A stretch of 64,000 nucleotides of DNA from Alisma plantago-aquatica. Taxonomy: Eukaryota; Streptophyta; Magnoliopsida; Alismatales; Alismataceae. The translations under genes and the position numbers were made by a program. The notes beneath the pieces were generated by a model. That model was not told the DNA's origin, did no database searches, and was given only the letters and a program-made list of their open reading frames with translations. This document shows positions 21,680 through 33,501 of this stretch, in pieces (position 1 is the first letter of the stretch; each line of letters starts with the position of its first letter). The stretch covers positions 748,627,556-748,691,555 of the forward strand of contig OY856413.1 in the NCBI GenBank assembly GCA_963693085.1. The letters run 5' to 3'.

Positions 21680-22690
21680 GTCGACAATTTGTCGACGGAC
21701 TCCCGAAACGGTCATTTTCTGGACCGTTCTCCTGGTCGGCCAACGGTCGTATTTATAGCCGTTACGACGGTTGATTTTTTTAGCCGTTACGACGGTTGAT
21801 TTTCTAGCCGTTCCTCGGTCGAAAAATTCGTCGACCGATATGTTTCGGTCGACAATTATTCGACCGAGATTGAGCCAGATTTCATTCGCTTAAGTACCTC
21901 TAGGATCGGTTTTTAGGAAAAAACCGACCCTAGAGGTACTTATTCATGTGTGAAATACTAAACTGGATCCTAGTTTATCTCGGTCGACAATATTGTCGAC
22001 CGAATGGACTTCTAAGGTCAGTTATAAAGAAAATACCGACCCTAAAAATTGCTTATGCACTTGAAAACTGATTCCTAATCGGTCGACAAATTTGTCGACT
22101 GAGAAATGCTATAAGGTCGGTTATAAGTGCAAATCCGACGCTAGAGGTGCTTATACATGCGTGAACTATCTGGATCCAGAATAGATATCGGTCGACGAAT
22201 TTGTCGATCGAGAAAGAGCCAGATTTTCTTCGCATAAGTACCTCTAGGGTCGGTTTTAACGAAAAACCGACCTTAGAGGTACTTATCGGTCGACGAATTT
22301 GTCGACCGAGTGAATCGGTCGAAATATTGGTCGACCGAGGAAGGCTCTAAGGTCGGTTATAAGTGCAAATCCGACGCTAGATGTGCTTATACATGCGTGA
22401 ACTATCTGGATCCAGAATAGATATCGGTCGACGAATTTGTCGACCGAGAAGGCCTTTAAGGTCGGTTTTGTAAGAATAACCGACCTTAGAGGTGCTGAAC
22501 CGAGGAGGACTGTAAGGTCGGTTATAAAGAAAAAACCGACCCTACAGCTGCTTGTATACATGAAATTCAGCTCTTATTCGGTCGACGAATTTGTCGACCG
22601 AGGAGCCCTTCAGGGTCGGTTATAAGGTAAAACCGACGCTATAGATCAAGGCGCGAAATCAAAAGCAAGCAAATTTTTGCCGCCGGAAAA
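21680..22690. repeat. Right subterminal array of GTCGAC palindromes and GGTCGGTT inverted pairs
   Basis: At least eight GTCGAC-centred units, e.g. GTCGACAATATTGTCGAC at 21,985, GTCGACAAATTTGTCGAC at 22,083 and GTCGACGAATTTGTCGAC at 22,290 and 22,428. They alternate with GGTCGGTTATAAG...AACCGACC pairs. A ~100-base segment ending GAACTATCTGGATCCAGAAT occurs twice (22,117-22,190 and 22,351-22,425). At 21,765-21,805 TAGCCGTTACGACGGTTGAT is tandemly repeated. Confidence 0.8.
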
Positions 22691-23040
22691 ATTGTCTATA
22701 AGGTCGCTTATTTTAGAAAAACCGACCCTATAGAGATGTACTACAAGGTCGGTTATTTAAAAAAAAGCGACTCAAAAGGTCTTAAGTGGTGCCCGCGTTT
22801 TTATAGACATATAATGTCGGTTATTTGGAAAACCGACCCTATAGAGATACACTACAATGTCGGTTATTTTAAGAAAAGTGACCCAAGAGGTCTTAAGTGA
22901 TGCCCGCATTTTTTATAGACATATAAGGTCGGTTATTTAGAAAACTGACCCTATAGAGTTACACTACAAGGTCGGTTTATTTAAAAAAACCGACCTAAGA
23001 GGTATTAAGTGGTGCCCGCGTTTTTTTTAGACATATAAAG
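22690..23040. repeat. Three tandem ~112-bp units at the right end of the CACTA element
   Basis: The marker TTAAGTGGTGCCCGCG occurs at 22,782, 22,893 (as TTAAGTGATGCCCGCA) and 23,005. Each is followed by TTTATAGACATATAA.GTCGGTTATTT and then a CCGACCCTATAGAG inverted partner. The array ends ~60 bases from the right terminus. Confidence 0.85.
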
Positions 23041-23134
23041 TCGATTATTTGATAAAACCGACCATATATGTAGTGACGTTATAACCCATTTCTGTACTAG
23101 TGGAAAACTAACATCTACTATTACCATACTAAAC

Positions 23135-24090
23135 GCCGCTTCCATCCTCGTGTGATAAACACGTGACTCCCGTAAGTGTACTTTTCCCGGTCTCTTAACT
23201 CTCAATGAGCATTAACCATGTTTTTGTCCTTCGTAAACCCTATGTTGTTATCGTGATCTTCTGAATCGAAGTTTGCCTCTTCATCTGAAACTCCTACCCC
23301 GAAAGGAAACCTACACCGAGAGACCTAGCTAGATCTCTCTCCAATACTACTTTCTGATCTATTGTTCGGCCTAGTTTGGCTAAAAGATTCTTAAATGCGG
23401 CATTTCTCTATTGTGGTTATTGCATCCTATTAATACACATAGACTTTATAAATACCAGTAACCGTGCGGTTCAATAATAAAAATTGTGATTCAGAATCGC
23501 GTCAATATTGTCGGAATTTGGAAATGCTGCACCGCTTCGGCTCCTTGTTTCCCGCACCATTTATTTGGCACCTACCTCCTACAGTGAGTACGTAATTGAC
23601 AGTTGAGCTGAACTACCTCATCTAGGTTATTCACTTATTAAATCCCGGAACTTAGAAAAATCAGTACCCGAACACAGTGTAAGAAATTTGCAGATGTTCA
23701 CCGTTCCTCCTTCGACACCGATGGAAACATCGAGTCTAAGTTTGATGTTCTTCTCGACGAATACTAAATGCCAGAGATCATTTCCGTCCTCGTGTGATAA
23801 ATATGACTCCCGTAAGTTTACTTTTACCGGTCTCTAACTCTCTATGAGCATTAACCATGTTTTTGTCCTTCGTAAACCCTATGTTGTTATCGTGATCTTC
23901 TGAATCAAATTTTGCCTCTTCATCTGAAACTCCTATCCCCGAAAGAAAACCTTCACCGAGAGACCTAGCTAGATCTCTCTCCAATACTACTTTCTGATCT
24001 ATTGTTCTTGTGAAATCTGCAGATGTTCACCGTTCCTCCTCTGACACCGATGGAAACAAGGAGTCTAAGTTTGATGTTTTTCTCGACAAC
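23135..24090. repeat. Direct segmental duplication
   Basis: A ~230-base block (23,135-23,366) recurs at 23,779-24,006, and an ~80-base block (23,684-23,763) recurs at 24,011-24,090. In the second copy the two blocks are adjacent. In the first they are separated by ~317 bases of unrelated sequence. Copies differ by scattered substitutions and small indels, so the duplication is not recent. Confidence 0.85.
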
Positions 24091-24393
24091 AAGACCCGCA
24101 ACTATTCTCTGTCTCATCCTACTACGTGGTCTTCAGTTCTCGAGAAATCCACGAACGTTCAACACACTCCTACTTTGACAAACTTCAATAAACAAGTCTT
24201 GGTTTGCTTTCCCGTCGGCAACATGGATCTCTTTCCCATGATACTGTATTCGTGGCCTCCCAATCCTATGAATCTGAAGGTGCTCAACGCTCTCCTATTC
24301 CGACGAACTAATAGAAATAGTGAGGCTATATCTCTCTTTACAGTCGGACCACAAATCAATAGCGGCCTGCAAATCAACCCCATTAATGCCTAG
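24010..24393 (+). pseudogene. Unrecognised 127-codon frame, possibly an eroded TIR-domain fragment
   Basis: The frame starts MKSADVHRSSSDTDGNKESK and goes on with FDVFL, then DNKTRNYSLSH. TIR domains of plant resistance-type proteins start with a [YF]DVFLSFRGEDTRxxFxSHL-like run, so the order FDVFL..TRN..SH is suggestive. The SFRGE core is missing and no later TIR motif is clear. The 5' part is duplicated at 23,684-23,763. It may instead be a chance frame. Confidence 0.25.
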
Positions 24394-25502
24394 AAGAAGT
24401 TTGAAAGAGTGAACGGCAATGAAACTTTACATTATCGCTGACGGTACCTTAAAGCAATGGGAATTTTTGTTCCACCTTCATCAACACTAGCATGCAGCAA
24501 AAATGGCATATTACCTCCTTCTCCCTAAGAAAAACTATTTGGGGAATGAACTATAAAATATTTGTGCATGCTCCAGTACATCCTGGTTTGTGTTTGAGGT
24601 GTACGGTCTCACCAGGAGTACATAGTTTCTATACTGCAAAATGATTGACAAATATGACATTTATGGAAGTTACGTATATGTCCTTGATGGCCATGACGTA
24701 CTTCAGCTTCCATATTATGCCCATGGAGTTAGGTAGGATTTGAAAGTTGCATTCGACATACAAAACGAGTGGCAAATATCATTGGCGTAATTGGACAAGG
24801 CTTGAATAGCTTTTTACTATTGCCGGAGGGGGTACATGTGTAACAACCTATGACATGGTCACTGGTGTCTTTCTCATAGTATGTCCGAGGTGCAACCATA
24901 ATCACGATGCATAGATGCAAGTTGGCTCACTACATAATTCATTCGTCTACCTCCATGATTATGGCTGCAACATATATCATCAATGGCTTTATAGGATTTC
25001 TCATTTGTGAAACAATAATGTTGCTGCTTATAGCCACTCTCAATGTAGCGGGTAGCTCATATGAAACAACTCGTCCCGCCCAAAGTGTGGTTAATATAAT
25101 TGATAAAAGAAAGGAATTCTATGGCAGGTCTTCATGACAATGGCACCGTGCTACGCTTTCAGAACAAATAGTAAGTAGTCGTTTGTTTGTTTTAAATCTA
25201 CTTCTATTTGTCCAACATCCAGAAATATACTTGACTTTCTTAGATTTAATTCTGTTGTTCTTTTTAAGTCGCTTGCTAAGCACACGTTGAGCAATCCATA
25301 TTTAGTGTTGTTGGAATTTTGTTTTATAAGTATTAAGTGAAGTAATCATGCTCTATTCTTCAGTGGCGCAACACTATTAGAAAATAACCTCTCTTTTGAA
25401 CATGTCATCGCAGGATTAGATGACTACGACTATCTTGTCATAGGGATAACATGGCTTCACTTCTCTAATTCAATAATGCCTACGAACCAAATCTCCCTTT
25501 GC

Positions 25503-25550
<48 letters not shown>

Positions 25551-25732
25551 GTTCTGCATATATTTTGGATGTTACATACGTAATATCTAAGCATCCACTT
25601 TCTCCCGATTGCAGATATTTTGAAAATGACAATACAATTTAGTTGACTGAAATATTCAAGTGCAAAGCAATATTTGTTGAGCACTATAATGTATTTAATC
25701 ATAGTACTATAATATGTTTTATGCACACTATA
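24394..25732. other. Non-coding DNA with a TA microsatellite
   Basis: No supported gene. A (TA)n run of ~20 repeats lies at 25,507-25,546. The last five bases, CTATA (25,728-25,732), are the left target duplication of the next LTR element. Confidence 0.5.
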
Positions 25733-28700
25733 TGTAACGACCCCGCCTCCCGGTAACCCCCAATTCATGGAGACCTGAAGGTCAGAGTCGTTATCCCAAT
25801 TAACAAGATCAAAGGTTCAACAATTAATCAGTAATAATTATGAAATTCTACCAAACTAAACCGAAATCTGGTATAGAATAAACTTTGCATACCTTTTTCA
25901 AAAACTTGGATATCTACTTCTATCTACATATGGAGTATATTCTAACTAATCCTCATGTGTACTTTACTTCTTATTTAATTCCACATATGCCACTTTACAG
26001 TTTGTCCTTTTCAATCTTGTACCTAAAACATCGACAAACAAAAATGTCGGTCAACATAAATGAATATGCCGGTATGTGGGGACAACCAAAATTTCACAAT
26101 TATGGCTAACAATCTAGATATCACAATCGAGTTAATTAATAAGCCAAATTACGCTTTCAGTGTGACATTCACCACCACTTTTGCCCTAACCCTGGCATAC
26201 CCACCGTAGGGTTTCTCTTTTGCCAATGACTGAAGGCCACCTTCTCAATCTCGAGCTTGGTGCCTGGGGTCACCTCTCATAGTGCCCATTAGTCATTCCA
26301 TAAAGACCACCTTCTCAATCCCAAGCTCGGTGTCTGGGGTCACCACTCATGGTGCCCATGGGTCTTCCCTCCTGGGCTTGACCTTTTGGCATCATCCATT
26401 AGGGTGGCATGTAGGTGCGAGAATACACACTTCTATTATTATTGTGATAATCACAGTGACTTTATGATTTGTAAGTATGAACATCCAAACTGATAAGTTG
26501 CATTCAATGCGATGAATCATCCGGGAAACTCTTCGGAAAACTAATGTGATTAACCATAATTAACCACATACCTGTCAGGCTGATTTGAGACAGAATTAAT
26601 CCAATCAATGCAAGAAATCCAACAGGAAAGCAAGCACACAAAGAGATCCTGAAATATGCATACAATTTCCTATCATTGATCATGCCATCAAGATCTATTA
26701 AACTTAGCTCACTTCCTAGGGTTTCTAGTCCACTTTTAGGGTTTCTATTGCAATTAGGGTTCCTCTTCATTTTTACTCTTTTAAACCCTAATTTTATCTC
26801 ATCTATTCTTCATAAAAGATATTAAGGTTACCTTTTAACAACATATAACCCTAATTTCAGATTAAAGACACAATTAACCACCAATTAAGTCCATTATGCT
26901 CTTTTACATTAAAACTACCATTTTTATCATTTTAATTCATGACAAGATCATTAGGCCTAATTATCATCTTTGGTTCCTTCCAGATTAACAACTCATAGTT
27001 CATTATGATCTAATTCACATATGAACTCTATTTATCATTAATTCCACCTTTATCTATTAGAAAACCCTAATTACCATATTAAGCGTATTTATCCACAATT
27101 AGGAACTCTTATACTCAAAATAGCTTTGAACCATCATATCTCAACTTTATTCATGATTTTGAACAATTAAAGCCATTAAGAGTCACAATTACTAACATTA
27201 GGGTTTCAAGGCCCATTAAAGCTCGTTTATGTACATGGAACTCCAAATTAAACCAATTACGTGCAAAGTTCATCCTTTTTGTTCTTAATGTACATTTTTT
27301 ATAATTAATAGGCTAATATCAACTCTAATCATCCATAAAACCCTTCTTAATACATTAATCATCTCAATTTAGGATTTCTTAATCATTAAAGCATTAAAGT
27401 TGATAACTTCCACTACTTTTCGAATTGCAAGAGGAATTAGCTTATAATTCTATTTTTATTGGATTCCTCTCATTTTTCTGAACAAGATTCATATTTTATA
27501 CGTATCCATCTGAGCTACCAATAAAATGATATGAATTTGACAATATTTCACTTACTTGGACCAATCACTGAGCGCCATGTCATCACTTTCCATGCAACGC
27601 GACCCGTTTTGGAAATATAACGAAAATACCCTTTTACCCTCACATAAGTCGCTGGTCCTTCAGCCCGCAGAGGGGTAAAAGCATCCAACGACCGGTGGGT
27701 TGTCTTCAACCTCGCGCAACCCTTGCTGCCGCCGATCTACAGCACAACGCGGGTGCACCCCCTCTTCCCCAGGGCCCGAAGACCACCAGGGACAACTCCC
27801 TCACCTCCGACGTGCCTCCGCGTCCCTACAGATGCCCTTAGCTCATGACCAGAGCACCAGGTTCATGCGTGCCATGTCTGCAACTTGTGGCCGGCTTGCA
27901 GCCATCCAGTGGATGTTGCATCAGGGCTAGAGCAAAGCGACGACCGCCAAGCTTCCTTCCGATAGTGTGGGAGCATCGAGCTTCCAAAAATACCACTCCA
28001 CGACCCTCGTTTGCTCCATGGTGTCTCTACCCATCACAGCTAGGGTTTGCACGAAAAGAACAAGAAGAAGAAGGAGAAGAGAGAGAGAGACGTGTGCGAT
28101 CTCCTTGGGCTCGACCATGGGCTCTACCCTTATATAGGGGAGGGTAGCCATGCCCCAACATGCTTGCCCATGAAGCAACAAAGCCCTTTCCCAACAGGAA
28201 TCCTATTCCTTCATTGAGAAGAAATATTCTCTCTCCTAAATATCATCTTAATAAACCATGTTCTTTGGATATTTAGGAATTTGAAAATTCTCTCTCTTAT
28301 TCTCTTTATGCTTGACTTTTAATCCATTGGCACGAAATTATATTTCTTTTAGTAGAAAATACCTCCTTTTTAACAATGCCACAAAATTCATTAATTATGT
28401 ATTACATTATCCTCTTTTTTGTATTATTTGTATTTTCTCTTTCTTTTTCTCCATTGGGGCTCCTCGGACCCCAAGAATATCTAATATTTCAAAATCCTTT
28501 TTAGTGGATACTCCTTATCCTTCTAGATGCATCTATATCGATTATTTCTCATTATCCTTTTTATTTCTTTATTAAAATATATCTTTTTGAGGATTTCTCT
28601 TTATCTCTCTTTTTATTTTCCTTATTGGAATTCTTTTAATATTAGAAACCTTATAGATACGAAAATCCATCAAGGATGGCTCAATCTTACCTCTTTCCAC

Positions 28701-29105
28701 TTATTTTTCACATTTTATCATTATCTCCAATTTCTTTCTTAATAAATAAATATTTAATTGATCTTTTCTTTTCTTATTGCATTATTTTTGCAACTTTGGA
28801 CTCCTTGGAACCCAAGAAACCCAAGAGGCATGAAATCCACATTTGGATAACATTCATTTGCCTTCTAGAGGTTTCTACATCTTTCTTTCCTCCATTTTCT
28901 TATTTACTCATTTAATAATGGAGTGTCCTTTGTCTTTTCCTTGTTATTGGGCCCAATAGCCAATAAAGCCCACAAAACAACCAACTAGGCTATTGTGAAC
29001 GAAATCCTTTTATTCAAAACAAATTATATCATTATTTGTTCACATATCTTTAATAGGAGAAATTACATTTCTCACCAAAAGAACCCAAAAATTGGGGTTG
29101 TAACA
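25733..29105 (-). repeat. 3' LTR of the chromovirus (3,373 bp)
   Basis: Left copy, TGTAACGACC...GTTGTAACA on the plus strand. It carries the same internal landmarks as the right copy, including several dispersed AAACCCTAATT words (26,760-27,070) and a TATA box at 28,129-28,138. Confidence 0.93.
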
Positions 29106-29119
29106 TCCTTCCACTCTTA
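29106..29119 (-). promoter_or_regulatory. Polypurine tract
   Basis: The minus strand reads TAAGAGTGGAAGGA directly before the LTR start TGTTACAACC, the expected place for plus-strand DNA priming. Confidence 0.7.
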
Positions 29120-30240
29120 TAGGAATTTTGCCCTAAAATTCCACCAGGCACAAAAAAAACAGGATAAGCCTTTCTTATGTCCATCATGGATCCCATGTGG
29201 CCTCCCTTTCCATGGTGCTTCCCAAGAACCTTCATCATCTCATATTCTTCTATCTGAGTTCTCTCTCACCTTGGTATATCGTACCTTCATAGGCGACCCA
29301 TGACATTTTAGCCTCTCATAAAGCTGAATAGGTTCATGAATCAACACATGGCTTGGGCACCTCACATAGTGATCTAGATTGGACTCATGGAACACATTAT
29401 ACATCATGTTATCCTGAGGGGTAAGGCTAAACACAACCATCTCCACCAATCCATCTCAAATGGACCCATATATCGGGGACTCAGCTTTCTCAGCTGTAGC
29501 TTAGAGAGGTCGGATTTTCACATCACATACTCTCCCACAGTGAACTGCATGTCAGTCTGCTTTGCATCAGCTCACGACACATGTCGCCCCTGGGCTCTCT
29601 CTTAGCCATTGCATGATCAAAGCGACTTCATCTGCACACATTGTGGTTCTTTCTTGACCTTCGCGAGGTCCCTTCACCAATATCATCTTAATGAAGTGGT
29701 GATCGACACAACCTCCCTTATAGAGCTTCTTTACATCCCAACACTGGCTATGGTGGTTATCATCACATCTAACAGAGGACAAGAACTGTCTCCATGTATC
29801 ACTCTGAACAAGCACAAATGCTCTCATCAGACCCTCTAGTCTGGATCATACTAACCATTAGTTAGGGGTGATAAACTGTACTAGCATCGAGTTTTTCTAC
29901 TTCCACCTCATGGAAGTGAATCTTTAGGTTATACTAAAAAAATTTTGAACTCGTATCATGGTGTAGTTGAACCATCTCTCTCTCATATGTAGTTCAACCG
30001 AATCCGTCCCTTGAGTATTCTTTCTTTCTTATGTCATCTAGGTAAGGCGATCTACCATAACCCATATTGCATCTTGACCTTCCTTAGTCTAGGGGAGACT
30101 TACCACAACATCCATAGTGATGAACTCGCATTCCCTCTCGAGGACTCTTTATCCTCTACATCAACTCTTTGGGTTACTGGTGTTCGTCCTTCACCTCCTG
30201 GCTTGCATGGTGACAAACCATGTGCAACTTCATCTTAAGC
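29120..30240 (-). pseudogene. Chromovirus integrase and pol C-terminus, broken
   Basis: Minus-strand fragments in several frames: TMDVVVSLP and GQDAIWVMVDRLT (~30,050-30,125) match the integrase core of chromoviruses, the first holding the first catalytic Asp. The frame at 29,240-29,449 (VFHESNLDHYVRCPSHVLIHEP) matches the conserved VFHVSxLxxYVxDPSH region after the integrase. A last piece (29,050-29,238; DIRKAYPVFF) fits the chromodomain-like end just before the LTR. Stops and frameshifts separate all of them. No complete protein can be made. Confidence 0.75.
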
Positions 30241-33200
30241 ATCCAAAGTACTACTGTCACTTACTATCTTAGTAGTACCATGGTGTATGATGATCTTAAA
30301 ATCATGATCTCTTGTATGTCATGATTCCTCAAGATTGATTCCTCAGAAACCCTAAACCACTCTAGTCGGGGTTTCATCACCTTCCTTTCTAGAGAAGTGC
30401 ATCTAAGGTTTTACAACCATCCTTTTATAGAATCAAGGCCTAGGCTGGCTAACCAAACAACTACTAACTTGTTCAACAGATCTCGTTACATCTGAGTGTT
30501 AGCCTAAACATATCTCCTTTTCAAACTTAGGGTTAACCTAACAACCTCTTCTAGCCTCTAGCTAACTAGGCAGCTGCATCTCAACCACTTCACATCCTTG
30601 AAGACATACACCTCCATCTATTTCACTTATCATCTCATCTCGATCTTTAGGTCTATCTTGAACAAGAAAACTTAGATCTCATCTTCTTGGTTATCAAACT
30701 CAACCTTGTATGACTCACAAATTCCACATAGCTTATGATAAAAACATCTTTACAAGTTGACCACCTTAGTTCTCTTGTTGTTTGTAAACCATCCACATAT
30801 TGTTCACTCCACAAGGGTATGTTATCATCTCTGTCCCCATACCTCATAGCAACATTCCAACTCACATCATCTTTATCCTTGGTGTATGGCATGCGTATTG
30901 TCCTATATCTCACTCCCATAACAAGAGGAAATAAGCATTTGTCGGCCGTCCAAATACAAAGTTCTTCTTATTCCAAGAGTAGAGATGGTACATCCCACAT
31001 TGCCAGTACACCTTCAAAACTAAGTTGAAACATGCAACTTATGTCTCTACATCACAATCATCTCGATATCAAAGTTACTTCCATGGAATAGTGGTCTCGA
31101 ACCTACTTGGGTCACCACACAATCCTTGGTCATCTCCTCTAGGTCTGTAGGGTGCCAACACTTTTGGGGTTATCCCTCTTCCCTTATGCATCCAGAGAGT
31201 GCCCTCCTCATATGCCCTTTGGGTCCCATGAGTTCATGAAGGTGATCAATCTCCTAACCCATGGCCCTCAAACAATGATATATGTTACCTCCTGACCCTA
31301 TGGTCATTTGCAACTAGGGAATTAGGCAACTCCTACTTCCATCGGTCTTATCCCTACCTGACCCTAGGATAGACTTAGGATTCTAACATAGTACATGTCC
31401 AACTTAGAACCTTATCCAAGTCTCCATCATCTCTCTCTGCATTCCTGGGCTGACTTTCATCCTTTCATAGGGGTCATGGCGACCTGCTTACCTTGGTCAG
31501 GCCCCATACCAGTTACCTCCATGGTAACACATCCACATGCACTTATAGATGGTTATCTATTGTCTACAGGTTCATTCTCTTACTATGTACTTTTCACTTA
31601 GCTTCTCAAAATTCTATTAGTCCTCTTTAGGTTACCTCAAAACCAACAAAACTGGTATACACCCTACAAAAGGGTCCCTCTCCCAGGATGGGAGGAAACT
31701 ACATCAAAGGTCACAAATATCCTTATGTCTAGGGTTTACATCATGCTTAACCCTAGCAAGCTACTAAGGCACAAGTAGACCACCTACTAAACCATGCTAG
31801 GTCATACTTGTTCTCATTCCTCAACATTGGATCAAGATCATACCTTCCCATGTCACCAACTCAGCTGTGAGGGGTTCATCAAACATACCTTTGACTTAAT
31901 GGGGTTTCCCTTTCCTCTAAACATGAGGAGTACCATGCTCAAATTTATAAAAACTCAAATCTCATCATGAGCATCAGGTACACCACTTCCTTTCTTAGGC
32001 CTAGGAACCCTAGGTTCACTTTTTGGGTGTCCAACTGCATTCTCAACCTATTAACCATGAACCAAACATGTACAAGGTATGACATGCACTTCCTGTCATC
32101 CTTCTACTCGAGCAAAACTTCAGAGTGGAGTCCTTCTCAAGGACAACCAACTAGGTATAAGGCCTCACAACCTATTACTAAACCTCTTCAGGTCTAACGA
32201 ACTCTTCTTCCTAGCTCAGAAGGTAAGCACTTATTTGCATATAGGTACTAGCAACCTCATCCTCTTTCTAGGGTTTGGTTCCTCTAAAGGCAACTAAGAT
32301 ATCATCAGCCTCCAGGGATCATGCATGAGGCAACCACAACCATCCACTTAGGTCACATCATCTTCAACTCCCCACTGTTCCTAATATCTCTGAGTCTAAG
32401 CTTACAACCTTCTTGCTTGGGTCTTGCTCTGTCTCTCTCTAGAGCTAACCCTACAAACAACCTTACTACTAGAGGTCCTCTCTCCATGAAGGATCAAACT
32501 CACAGGATACCCCTACATGGGTGAAGCCTATGTTCAAACTTACGTTCACTCAAGATTATCCAGAGCTCCTCATGCTTATCTCATAAGCCATCCAACATAC
32601 TCTCCTGGATAGAGTTTCAACCTACTGCCCGCACTATGACGTACTCTGGGTGCATGTTATGCCCTACTCGCATAAGCCCATAGGGTTTCTATAGGTTCTT
32701 CACTAACCTCATCATTGAAGGAGCTATCCTTCTCTCTAACATGCACGACCCTTTCCAGGGTTGGGTCACCAAGGGTACTAGGTCATTCAACCTCACATGG
32801 CTCATAACGTCATGGGAATCCAAAAGCATGTCCACACACCTGGTCCATCATCTAACTCATCATGCCATCTCTCTCTCTAACCACCACTTAGGATTAGGGT
32901 TAGCATCATCCTCAAAGGATGTGCAAGGTCTCTACTTATCATGGAGGTCTCTACCTCCAAGACTAACTCTCTCTACTCATCCTCCTGACAAGAAGGTCTA
33001 GCCTCAGGTCTCTCCTGAGGGCATGACAATTCATGTCATATGACCTAAGCAAGCAACTATTCTTTAGTTTACGCTTAAACTATTAAGCTTATGTCCATGA
33101 CATCTTATTTACATGCTTTTCATTAATTTGGTAGAGGATTCTTTAAACCTTACCAAATTTACCCATACCTCAAGAGGGTGAGGAAAAGAGAGAGAAAACC

Positions 33201-33478
33201 CTAATCCTTAAAGTCCTTAACAACATTTGAGTTGAGAAGGGATGAACAAGATGAGAGGGTCCTAAAGGTATCTTATTTTGAGTCAAATCCTGAGACATTG
33301 GCCAGACAGTCACACAAATCCAGGAGTCCTCGTATTCTGACTAGCGGTGCAGAGGAAAATTTTGCCAGCCCCCAGACGTGATCCTTTTCTAGACACCTCT
33401 ATCTTTCAAAAATCCTCTAATAACTCCCTTGGGTTCTACAGAGTTTGTAAAAGTTAACAATTATTAAAGATTAAACGA
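30241..33478 (-). other. Eroded interior of the chromovirus (gag to reverse transcriptase expected)
   Basis: By position this should hold gag, protease, reverse transcriptase and RNase H. I could not recognise any motif on either strand by eye. Total interior (4.4 kb) is shorter than the usual ~5-6 kb, so deletion as well as point decay is likely. Confidence 0.5.
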
Positions 33479-33500
33479 GGAGCCGATGCTCTGATACCAA
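33479..33500 (-). promoter_or_regulatory. Primer-binding site (initiator Met tRNA)
   Basis: The minus strand reads TGGTATCAGAGCATCGGC beginning one to two bases inside the right LTR. TGGTATCAGAGC is the usual complement to the 3' end of plant initiator methionine tRNA. Confidence 0.9.
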
Positions 33501-33501
33501 A

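Larger units (their letters stand above)
12846..23102 (-). mobile_element. CACTA (En/Spm-type) DNA transposon, 10.26 kb
   Basis: Ends are CACTAGTACAGGAATGG at the left and, reading in from the right, CACTAGTACAGAAATGG; the inverted similarity runs ~28 bases to CGTCA. The 3-bp duplication GAA flanks it at 12,843-12,845 and 23,103-23,105. CACTA ends with 3-bp duplications define the superfamily. Subterminal palindromes and inverted GGTCGGTT..AACCGACC units fill 12.87-13.46, 18.5-19.15, 19.7-19.9 and 21.7-23.1 kb. Genes on the minus strand are a tnpA-like gene, a DUF4216 remnant and an intact 455-codon gene. The TNP2 transposase is missing, so the copy is probably non-autonomous. Confidence 0.95.

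Noticed and set aside
21680..22690. CRISPR-like array from regularly repeated palindromes
   Set aside because: The DNA is plant nuclear, spacers are not unique, spacing is irregular, and the repeats are CACTA subterminal sites.
26740..27100. Interstitial telomere repeat
   Set aside because: AAACCCTAA words occur several times (also at 34,500-34,850) but are scattered single copies inside the chromovirus LTRs and do not form a TTTAGGG tandem array.
30011..32997. Plus-strand frames of 65-97 codons in the chromovirus interior
   Set aside because: They run antisense to the element, share no motif with any family, and one overlaps the minus-strand integrase remnant.
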